Source: Rhizobium sp. Q54 (GTDB lineage Bacteria; Pseudomonadota; Alphaproteobacteria; Rhizobiales; Beijerinckiaceae). Taken from it: DNA of 9,680 nt. The stretch lies in contig CAMDOY010000112.1 of assembly GCA_945903655.1 (NCBI GenBank), positions 1-9,680 on the forward strand. Direction: 5' to 3'. Below, piece by piece: positions 1-6,600 of the stretch; the first letter of the stretch is position 1, and each line of letters starts with the position of its first letter. The position numbers and the translations under genes were made by a program. The notes below the pieces were generated by a model that made no database searches, was not told the DNA's origin, and saw nothing but the letters and a program-made list of their open reading frames with translations.

Positions 1-670
1 TGGCGATATGGTCGAAAAGGTATTTCAGCACCGCATCGCTCTCATCGCGCGGCAGATCGACGATTCGCGTGGTGAAGCCCGCGTTCACGAAAAGCAGCTT
101 GCGCCCGGTCTCGCGATGACGCGTCACCACCGGATGGATGGCGGTGGGATAGACGGTGGTGCTCTTGTCGAAGAGTTTGGCTCCGTCATGCTCGGCTGAA
201 AGCGGCTCGAGGAAAGCCTTCATGGGCTCGGAGAGCGCGTCATAGGCCGCATAGGCGCTGGCGAAGAGCGTGTCGCCGCCGCCATCGGGGGGCAAGATCT
301 TCTGGATGAGGATCGACCCATCGGGCGGGATCTCGCTGCAGCTCTGGTCGGAGTGCCAGACCTCGCCGGAGATGCGCTTGGATTTGGCGTCGAAGTGCTG
401 CAAGCGGATCGCCGGATAGCCCTCCGCAGGCTTGGAGGCCGTGCCCGCCCCGCCCACATGGATATGCACATGGCCGAAATATTCAGCCAGCCGCATCTGG
501 TCGGCGAAGCTGAGATCCTGCTCGCGGAAAAAGATGACGCCATGCTTGAGAAAGGCGGCGCGCAGGTCGGCGAGCTGCTTTTCGCTGAGCGGCTTCGTCA
601 GATCGATATTGCCGATTTCGGCGCCGATGTGGGGCGTCGAGGGGGTGACCGTAATCTGATCTGAACTCAC
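1..670 (-). CDS. TauD/TfdA-family Fe(II)/2-oxoglutarate dioxygenase (3' end beyond window)
   Basis: This is a non-haem iron dioxygenase that would hydroxylate a small substrate while decarboxylating 2-oxoglutarate in the cytoplasm. The reading frame runs from a GTG at 670 off the left edge, giving 223 codons; the family is usually about 280-300 residues, so the C-terminus with the distal His and Arg ligands lies outside. Visible family features are the iron-binding HxD motif in EVWHSDQSC (H106, D108), the GGGDTLFAS stretch with T134 in the position that contacts 2-oxoglutarate in TauD, the AYDALSEPMKAFL helix, and HPVV...ETGRKLLFVN. The GTG start is supported by GGAGA at 682-678 with a 7-nt spacer and by the N-terminal sequence SSDQITVTPSTPHIGAEI, typical of the family. 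An ATG at 684 is out of frame and gives only a five-codon ORF whose TGA overlaps the GTG. The gene follows the ABC transporter genes as in tau operons, but the substrate (a sulfonate, or something else) cannot be read from the sequence. Confidence 0.9.
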   Translation of the reverse strand, partial: MSSDQITVTPSTPHIGAEIGNIDLTKPLSEKQLADLRAAFLKHGVIFFREQDLSFADQMRLAEYFGHVHIHVGGAGTASKPAEGYPAIRLQHFDAKSKRISGEVWHSDQSCSEIPPDGSILIQKILPPDGGGDTLFASAYAAYDALSEPMKAFLEPLSAEHDGAKLFDKSTTVYPTAIHPVVTRHRETGRKLLFVNAGFTTRIVDLPRDESDAVLKYLFDHIA

Positions 671-676
671 GACGAT

Positions 677-682
677 GTCTCC
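677..682 (-). promoter_or_regulatory. Ribosome binding site selecting the GTG start of the dioxygenase
   Basis: A purine-rich GGAGA lies 7 nt upstream of the GTG at 670. It decides in favour of GTG over the out-of-frame ATG at 684, which has no purine-rich motif before it. Confidence 0.55.
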
Positions 683-712
683 ATTCACAGGCGCTCGCCT
701 CAAGCGGGCGCA

Positions 713-726
713 GCGGATTTATCCGC
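713..726. repeat. Short perfect dyad between transporter and dioxygenase genes
   Basis: GCGGAT and ATCCGC flank two bases, giving a perfect 14-bp dyad about 43 nt upstream of the dioxygenase start. As RNA it could form only a 5-bp stem with a 4-nt loop, so a protein-binding site is at least as plausible. Role unknown. Confidence 0.3.
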
Positions 727-745
727 AGACTAGCAAATTGCGCAA

Positions 746-765
746 GCGGGCGCGAGGCGCCCCGC
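746..765 (-). terminator. GC-rich hairpin just after the ABC ATPase stop (intra-operon structure)
   Basis: GGGCGC (748-753) pairs with GCGCCC (757-762) around a 3-nt loop. Allowing one bulged base (763), GC at 746-747 pairs with GC at 764-765, lengthening the stem to 8 bp. It starts directly downstream of the ATPase stop codon (766-768) on the minus strand. There is no T-tract, so it is unlikely to be a strong intrinsic terminator. It could protect the upstream mRNA or reduce read-through into the dioxygenase gene. Confidence 0.35.
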
Positions 766-1545
766 TCAGTCGGCGACGGCGAGCTCCGACCAGATGGTCT
801 GCACCAGGGCGCCAAACCGGGGATCGCCGCGCAGGCTGCGGGGGTCGCGCGGGCGCTCGAAAAGGCTCGGGTGGCTGGCGACGATGCGCCCGGGCCGGGC
901 GCTCATCACGATCACCCGGTCGGCCAGGGCCACCGCCTCCTCGATGTCATGGGTCACAAAGATGATGCTGCGGCGGCTGGCCTCCCAGATGCGCAGCAAC
1001 TCGCGGCCCATGAGGATCTTGGTCTGATAGTCCAGCGCGCCAAAGGGCTCGTCCATCAGGAAGATGTCGGGGTCATAGGCCAGCAGCCGGGCGAGGGACA
1101 CGCGCTGGCGCATGCCGCCCGAGAGGGCGCCGGGGTAATGGTTCTCATAGCCCTTGAGCCGCACCAGGGCGATCAGTTCAGCGATGCGCTCCGCGTGCTT
1201 TTCCTTCGGCAGCCCCGAGAGTTCGCAACCCACCGCGATATTGCTGGTGACCGTGGCCCAGGGCAGCAGTGTGTCACGCTGGAACATGAAGCCGATGCGG
1301 GGCTTGGGCCCATTGGCGGCGGGGCCCGCCACCAGGAACTGGCCCGAGCGTGCCGGCAGCAGGCCCGAAATGACCTTCAGCAGCGTGGATTTGCCGCAGC
1401 CGCTGGGGCCGACGATGGCGACGAATTCGCCCTCGGCCACATCCAGCGACAGGTCCTCGATCACGGGAGCGCCATCGTTGAAGGCGACGGTGATGTGCTG
1501 GATCGACAGGGTCGGCGCGGCTTGCGTCATGCTGGGGCCTGTCAT
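766..1545 (-). CDS. ABC transporter ATP-binding protein, taurine/sulfonate/nitrate type
   Basis: This cytoplasmic ATPase subunit would power the importer formed with the permease and binding protein upstream. The 259-residue protein carries all ABC motifs: Walker A GPSGCGKST (46-54), Q-loop Q89 in FMFQRDTLLPW, signature LSGGMRQR (141-148), Walker B IFLMDEP (161-167), D-loop ALD (170-172) and switch histidine H199 in FVTHDIEEAV. The FQRDTLLPW and THDIEEAVALADRV wording is characteristic of the TauB/SsuB/NrtD group. The chosen ATG at 1545 forms an ATGA overlap with the permease stop, implying translational coupling. An ATG five codons later (1530, MTQAAP) is an alternative, and neither has a strong ribosome binding site. 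Length is normal for the family, and no defects are visible. Substrate specificity cannot be inferred from this subunit. Confidence 0.96.
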   Translation of the reverse strand: MTGPSMTQAAPTLSIQHITVAFNDGAPVIEDLSLDVAEGEFVAIVGPSGCGKSTLLKVISGLLPARSGQFLVAGPAANGPKPRIGFMFQRDTLLPWATVTSNIAVGCELSGLPKEKHAERIAELIALVRLKGYENHYPGALSGGMRQRVSLARLLAYDPDIFLMDEPFGALDYQTKILMGRELLRIWEASRRSIIFVTHDIEEAVALADRVIVMSARPGRIVASHPSLFERPRDPRSLRGDPRFGALVQTIWSELAVAD

Positions 1546-2348
1546 GCGCGCCACCGGGTCAGGCGATTGGACACGAGTGCGACGATATTGTTGGCGACCA
1601 TGGCGATGGCGATCAGAATGACGATGCCGGTGAAGACGCCGGTGGTGTCGAGCTGACCAGCGGAGCGCTCGATATACCAGCCCAGCCCCCGGCTGGAGCC
1701 GATCAGCTCGCCCACCAGGGCGCCGATCAGGGCGAGGCCGACGCTGATGCGGAAGGAGGCCATGATCCAGGTCAGCACCGCCGGCAGCAGCACCCGGCGC
1801 ACGATGTAGCGGTTGCTGGCGCCCATGGTGCGCATGAGGTCGATGGGGTCCCGGTCGAGGGAGCGCACGCCTTCCAGAACGTTCAGCACGAAGACGAAGA
1901 CCACCATGGAAAAGGACATCATGACCTTGGCGGTCAGGCCAATGCCGAACCACAGGATGAACAGGGGCGCCAGCGCCACGCGCGGCAGGCTGTAGAGGCC
2001 CATGAACAGCGGCTCGGTGATGGCGGAGGCGCGGGCGTAGCGGGCCATCAGCAGGCCCAGCGACACCCCGATGACAGAGCCCATGGCGAGCCCCAGGCCC
2101 GCCTCGGTGAGGGTGGCGGACATGTGCCAGGTCAGATCGCCCTTTTTGGCGAGGATCCAGATGCGCTCGCCGATCAGGCTCGGGCGGCTCGACCAGAAGG
2201 GATCGAAGAGATAGGCGCCCGCCAACTCCCACGCGGCCAGCGTGGCCGCGAGGAAGAGGGTCTGCTGAAAAAACAGGCTCTTGAAAAAGCCCTCGCCGGA
2301 CCCGCGCCCCGCAGGGGTCGGCCGGGCCTCCGATAGATGATCAACCAT
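1542..2348 (-). CDS. ABC transporter permease, BPD_transp_1 (TauC/SsuC-like)
   Basis: This inner-membrane subunit of the importer has 268 residues, a usual length for the family. Hydrophobic stretches that look like membrane spans lie near residues 26-48, 80-102, 112-136, 141-158, 199-217 and 238-260. The cytoplasmic coupling (EAA) loop is visible around residues 170-192 (LMRTMGASNRYIVRRVLLP), with the conserved Gly at 176, where the ATPase docks. The start ATG at 2348 has GGAG about 10 nt upstream. The gene begins 23 nt after the binding-protein stop and overlaps the ATPase start by 4 nt, so the three transporter genes are almost certainly one transcript. Order here is binding protein, permease, ATPase, dioxygenase, whereas the classical tau operon places the ATPase gene before the permease gene. 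Confidence 0.95.
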   Translation of the reverse strand: MVDHLSEARPTPAGRGSGEGFFKSLFFQQTLFLAATLAAWELAGAYLFDPFWSSRPSLIGERIWILAKKGDLTWHMSATLTEAGLGLAMGSVIGVSLGLLMARYARASAITEPLFMGLYSLPRVALAPLFILWFGIGLTAKVMMSFSMVVFVFVLNVLEGVRSLDRDPIDLMRTMGASNRYIVRRVLLPAVLTWIMASFRISVGLALIGALVGELIGSSRGLGWYIERSAGQLDTTGVFTGIVILIAIAMVANNIVALVSNRLTRWRA

Positions 2349-2371
2349 CGACTGCTAACTCCGGAGCGATG

Positions 2372-3340
2372 TCAGGGCTGGGGCAAGAGCGCCGGGGCCC
2401 AGATCTGCTCATAGGGGACGGCGACCATGGCCGGATCAGTGACCTTTAACATACGCAGCATCAGCGCATAACCCGCAGGCGCCATGCGGCCATCGGTCGC
2501 GAGCAGCTTGGGCGCCTCTTCAGCCAGAACCGCCCTCAGGTTCGGCGCGAGCGCGGGATACATCTCCACAAGGGCGGCGTCCACTGCGGCCCGGTTGGTG
2601 CGCACCATCCCCTCGGCCTTCACCACGGCGCGGGCCAGCGCCCGAGCGTTCGCCTCATTGGCCTTCGACCACTTCTCCACCACCAGCAGGCCAAGCGCCG
2701 GATATTGAAGGGCGCGATAGTCTTGCACGAGCTTGAATTTGCCCGGCTCGCCCATGGCCGCCTGCACATCGGGCGTGGTGAGCATGCCGGCGATGACCGC
2801 CCCGGTCTCGATGGCGGCGCGCATGGGGCCGCCCGTGCCAACCCCGGTGATCTCCAGATCACGATCGGGGTTCATGCCGGCTTCTTCGAGGAAATAGCGA
2901 AGCGTGTTGTCCGTGAGGCTGCCAGCGGAGGTGATTCCGACGCGTTTGCCCTTCAGGCTCTTGAGATCTGTCGCAGGCGAATTCGCAAGCGCTACAAGAC
3001 CATAGCCATGAAATTCGGTCAGCGCCACCAGCACCAGGCCGCCCTGTCCGCGCGAGCGCAGGCGCACCGCATGGTCGGCCGCGCAGATGCAGGCCTCCAC
3101 GCTGCCCGAGGCCAGCGCCTGCACCGCCGGACCGCCGCCCTTGAAATCAATGAGTTCGATCTTGAGATTTTCAGCGGCGAAGAGCCCCTCGCGCTGGGCG
3201 AGCACGATGGGCAGCGAGCCGATGGAATTCTGGGCAGAAGCCAGCCGCAGGGTGGTCTGGGCGAAGCCCATGTTGGCGCCGCCCAGCAGAAACAGCAGCC
3301 CCAAGGCGATCCGACGCAGGAAAAAGGCGCGCATACCCAT
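2372..3340 (-). CDS. ABC transporter periplasmic substrate-binding protein, NMT1/SsuA-like
   Basis: This is the periplasmic receptor that captures the transported compound and delivers it to the permease. The 322-residue product starts with a signal peptide: basic MGMRAFFLRR, hydrophobic core IALGLLFLLGG, and probable cleavage near residue 27 (MGFA/Q). The mature part begins with TTLRLASAQNSIGSLPIVLAQREGLF, the opening beta-strand and helix typical of the NMT1/sulfonate-binding family, followed by LASGSVEACICAADHA, LKGKRVGITSAGSLTD and a C-terminal helical tail. The ATG at 3340 is preceded by AGAGG at short spacing; an ATG two codons later (3334) with a 10-nt spacer is equally acceptable. The open frame extends upstream to 3514, but that extension would bury the signal peptide internally, so it was not used. 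The gene is first in its operon, divergent from the hydrolase operon. Ligand unknown. Confidence 0.93.
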   Translation of the reverse strand: MGMRAFFLRRIALGLLFLLGGANMGFAQTTLRLASAQNSIGSLPIVLAQREGLFAAENLKIELIDFKGGGPAVQALASGSVEACICAADHAVRLRSRGQGGLVLVALTEFHGYGLVALANSPATDLKSLKGKRVGITSAGSLTDNTLRYFLEEAGMNPDRDLEITGVGTGGPMRAAIETGAVIAGMLTTPDVQAAMGEPGKFKLVQDYRALQYPALGLLVVEKWSKANEANARALARAVVKAEGMVRTNRAAVDAALVEMYPALAPNLRAVLAEEAPKLLATDGRMAPAGYALMLRMLKVTDPAMVAVPYEQIWAPALLPQP

Positions 3341-3360
3341 ACTACCTCTCACTGAAACAA

Positions 3361-3379
3361 CGGATCCACGAAAAATCCG
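3361..3379. repeat. Small dyad upstream of the binding-protein gene
   Basis: CGGAT (3361-3365) and ATCCG (3375-3379) are inverted across 9 nt, about 21 nt upstream of the binding-protein start. The arms are only 5 bp, so this may be chance. The half-site resembles the dyad at 713-726. Confidence 0.2.
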
Positions 3380-3473
3380 CTGCAAAACATCCAGACGCGC
3401 CAGCCGACGCCAGCAGTTCAGCCCCGACCCACCAAGTCCCGGCCAAGCCAAGGCAAACAAGCATGGGGGCATA

Positions 3474-3484
3474 TTGCAACGCAA
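3474..3484. repeat. TTGC-N3-GCAA dyad, candidate operator
   Basis: TTGC and GCAA are separated by AAC, giving a compact 11-bp dyad about 135 nt upstream of the binding-protein start and 210 nt upstream of the hydrolase start. Its placement in the divergent region fits an operator, but the arms are short and no cognate regulator is visible. Confidence 0.22.
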
Positions 3485-3598
3485 GAAATATCCGAGGAGA
3501 TGGCCATAAAACAAGTCACCCCTCCTGCGATTGAAGAGGCGGCGCCACCACGGCTATTGAAAAAACCGGCTCAGACCGCTAGCAAATCACGCGTCCCG

Positions 3599-3624
3599 GG
3601 CTTTCTCCTCTCCTCAGGAAAGCC
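3599..3624. repeat. Inverted repeat GGCTTTC-N12-GAAAGCC in the divergent region
   Basis: Perfect 7-bp arms (3599-3605 and 3618-3624) flank a pyrimidine-rich 12-nt centre. The site lies just upstream of the candidate extended -10 at 3637-3645, where an activator or repressor of the hydrolase operon could bind. As RNA it would form a modest stem-loop. Arms of this length can arise by chance in a region this size. Confidence 0.28.
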
Positions 3625-3636
3625 TGTTAACCGCCT

Positions 3637-3645
3637 TGATAAAAT
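3637..3645 (+). promoter_or_regulatory. Candidate extended -10 promoter for the hydrolase operon
   Basis: TGATAAAAT reads as an extended -10 element: TG, one base, then TAAAAT, which matches five of six consensus bases. No good -35 hexamer lies at 17 nt upstream, which extended -10 promoters tolerate. Transcription would begin near 3652, leaving a leader of about 40 nt before the ATG at 3694. A weaker alternative is TTGAAA (3557-3562) with TAGCAA (3580-3585) at exactly 17 nt spacing. Confidence 0.3.
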
Positions 3646-3693
3646 GATTAATGGCCTTCTTGGCTTGCCTCTCAAAACCGGTGCGTTCCAGAC

Positions 3694-6600
3694 ATGACAG
3701 GCGATATGAGCGATCAATTGGGCGTGAATGGCGCGAATATGCCGGGACAGTGGAATTTCTGGATCGACCGGGGCGGCACCTTCACGGATGTGATCGCGCG
3801 CTTGCCGGACGGGACGCTGGCCTCCCGCAAGCTGCTCTCCGAGAACCCCCAGGCCTATGCGGACGCCGCCGTGCAGGGCATTCGGGACCATATGGGGCTG
3901 ACCGCAGGCCAGAAGATCCCCTCCGCCCGAATCGCCGCCATCAAGATGGGCACAACGGTCGCCACCAACGCCCTGCTGGAACGCAAGGGCGAGCGCACCC
4001 TCTATGTGACCACGCGCGGCTTCGCCGACGCCCTGCGCATCGGCTACCAGACCCGCGCTGACATTTTCGCCCTCGATATCCAGAAGCCCGAGCAGCTCTA
4101 TGAGCGCGTGGTGGAGGTGGCCGAGCGCGTGCTGGCCGACGGCTCTGTGGAGCTGGCGCCCGACCTCGACCAGGTGCGCCGCGATCTCCAGGCGGCCCGC
4201 GAATCAGGCGTGGAGGCCTGCGCCATCGCCTTCATGCATGCCTATCGCTACCCCGCCCACGAGCAGGCGGTGGCCCGCGTGGCCCGCGAGGTTGGCTTCA
4301 GGCAGGTTTCCACATCCCATGAGGTGAGCCCGCTGATGAAGCTCGTGGGGCGCGGCGACACGACCGTGGCCGACGCCTATCTCTCCCCCGTGCTGCGCCG
4401 CTATGTGGACCGGGTGGCCGCCGAGTTCGACGACGCGGGCTCCGGCGCCAAGCTCATGTTCATGATGTCCTCGGGCGGCCTCACGGACGCCAATCTGTTC
4501 CAGGGCCGCGACGCCATTCTGTCGGGCCCCGCAGGCGGAGTCGTCGGCTGCGTGGAGACCGCCAAACTCGCGGGCCTCTCGCGGGTCATCGGCTTCGACA
4601 TGGGCGGCACCTCCACGGATGTCTCTCACTACGATGGCGAATTCGAGCGCACGCTTGAAACGGAAGTCGCGGGCGTGCGCATTCGCGCCCCCATGATGCT
4701 CATTCATACGGTGGCGGCGGGCGGCGGCTCGATCCTGCATGCGGATTCCGGCCGCTTTGTCGTCGGCCCCGATTCCGCTGGCGCTGATCCGGGCCCGCGC
4801 AGCTATCGTCGCGGCGGCCCCCTTACTGTCACCGACGCCAATGTGATGGTGGGCAAGCTGAACCCCGCCTTCTTCCCCAAAATCTTCGGCCCCGGCCGCG
4901 ACCAGCCCCTTGATGTGGAGGCGGTGCGGCAGGGCTTTGCGGCGCTCGCCGCCCAAGCGGGCGACGCCCGCCCACCCGAGGAGATGGCGGAGGGCTTCAT
5001 CCGCATCGCCGTTGAAAACATGGCCAACGCCATCAAGAAAATCTCCGTGCAGCGCGGCTATGACGTCACCCACTACGCCCTGCAATGTTTCGGCGGCGCG
5101 GGCGGCCAGCACGCCTGCCTCGTGGCCGATGCGCTGGGCATGCGCACCGTTCTGATCCACCCGCTCTCGGGCCTTCTGTCCGCCTATGGCATGGGCCTCG
5201 CCGACACCCGCGCGGTGCGCCAGCGCACCGTGGAAGCGCCGCTGGACGAGACGGGGACACAGTCAGCCGAAGTGATCGTGAACGCGCTGGGCGCCGAGGC
5301 TCTCGCCGATCTCGCCCACCAGATTCAGGCGGATGCCGAGCGCAAGCTGCTGCGCCGCGCCCATGTGCGTTATGCGGGCACCGACACCGCCATGATCGTG
5401 GACTTCGGGACGCCCGCAGACATGCGCTCCGCCTTCGAGAGCGCCCATCGCACCCGCTTCGGCTTCGCCGACGAGGGCCGCGCGCTGGTGATCGAGGCTG
5501 TGTCCGTGGAAGCCGTGGCGCCCGGTCAGGGCGTCGATGAGCCGGACCTCGCCGCAGTGGAAAGCCACCCAGAACCCTCCAGCGCCACGCGCTTCTTCTC
5601 GCAAGGCGAATGGCAGAACGCGGGCGTGCATCTGCGCAAGGAACTGACGCCGGGCGCGCGCATCGCAGGCCCCGCCGTGCTGATCGAGCCGCACCAGACC
5701 ATCGTGATCGAGCCCGGCTGGGTCGCGGAGATCACGCCGAAAGACCATGTGGTGCTGCATCGCGAAGGCGAGGTGCGCGCGCTCACCGTGGGCGCCGCCG
5801 TCGAGCCGGTCATGCTGGAGATTTTCAACAATCTCTTCATGTCCATCGCCGAGCAGATGGGCCTTGTGTTGCAGAACACCGCCAGCTCCGTGAACATCAA
5901 GGAGCGGCTCGATTTCTCCTGCGCGATCTTTGATCGCAACGCGAGCCTTGTGGCCAACGCGCCCCATATTCCCGTGCATCTGGGCTCCATGGATAAATCC
6001 GTGGAGAGCGTCATCCGCGCCCACGGCGGCATGATGAAGCCGGGCGACGTCTACGCCATCAACGCGCCCTACAACGGCGGCACCCATCTGCCCGACATCA
6101 CCGTGGTGACGCCGGTCTTTGACGCCGCAGGCAAGGACATCCTCTTCTTCGTCGCCTCGCGCGGCCACCACGCTGATATCGGCGGCATTGCGCCGGGCTC
6201 CATGTCGCCACGCGCCACCCATATCGATGAAGAGGGCGTCTATATCGACGGCTTCAAGCTCGTTGATGAAGGCCGCTTCCGCGAGGCCGAGACTGTGGCC
6301 CTGCTCACCGGCGCGCGCTATCCCGTGCGCAATGTCGCCCAGAACATCGGCGACCTGCGCGCGCAGATCGCCGCCAATACGCGCGGCGCGAGCGAGCTCA
6401 TGCGCATGGTCGGCTCCTACGGCATCGATGTGGTGCAGGCCTATATGGGCCATGTGCAGGACAATGCGGCCGAGAGCGTCGCGCGCGTGCTCGCCACGCT
6501 GGAAGACTGCGCTTTCGAATACGAAATGGATCAGGGCTGCTTCGTGAAGGTGAAGATCACGGTGGATCGCGCCCATCGCCGCGCCACCGTGGACTTCACC

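Larger units (their letters stand above)
3341..3693. promoter_or_regulatory. Divergent intergenic region between transporter and hydrolase operons
   Basis: This 353-nt stretch separates two divergently transcribed operons and must contain both promoters. It is visibly more AT-rich than the flanking genes, especially 3500-3690. It contains several dyads, listed separately, and a repeated AAAACCGG (3562-3569 and 3674-3681). No minus-strand promoter could be chosen with confidence. A 65-codon plus-strand ORF (3500-3697) crosses it, but its codon use is unlike the neighbouring genes and I do not call it. No regulator gene lies in the window, so any controlling protein is encoded elsewhere. Confidence 0.7.

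Noticed and set aside
1546..2232. Long minus-strand open frame continuing upstream of the ABC ATPase
   Set aside because: It overlaps the permease gene in another frame and reads as arginine/histidine/proline-rich nonsense; the ATPase domain begins after the ATG at 1545.
1..3340. Naming the minus operon tauABCD
   Set aside because: Gene content is similar but order differs, the dioxygenase is incomplete and no residue evidence fixes taurine as substrate.
3341..3514. N-terminal extension of the substrate-binding protein to 3514
   Set aside because: It would place the clear signal peptide internally. The ATG at 3340 (or 3334) with a purine-rich site fits a secreted protein.
3500..3697. 65-codon plus-strand ORF in the divergent intergenic region
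   Set aside because: Its codon third positions are only about half G/C whereas neighbours are strongly G/C-ending, GAGGAG abuts its ATG with no proper spacing, and the protein resembles nothing I recognise. Kept only as a possible leader in the findings.
4204..5160. 318-codon antisense ORF in the first half of the hydrolase gene
   Set aside because: Shadow of the GC-rich hydrolase; no recognisable motif or upstream ribosome binding site context.
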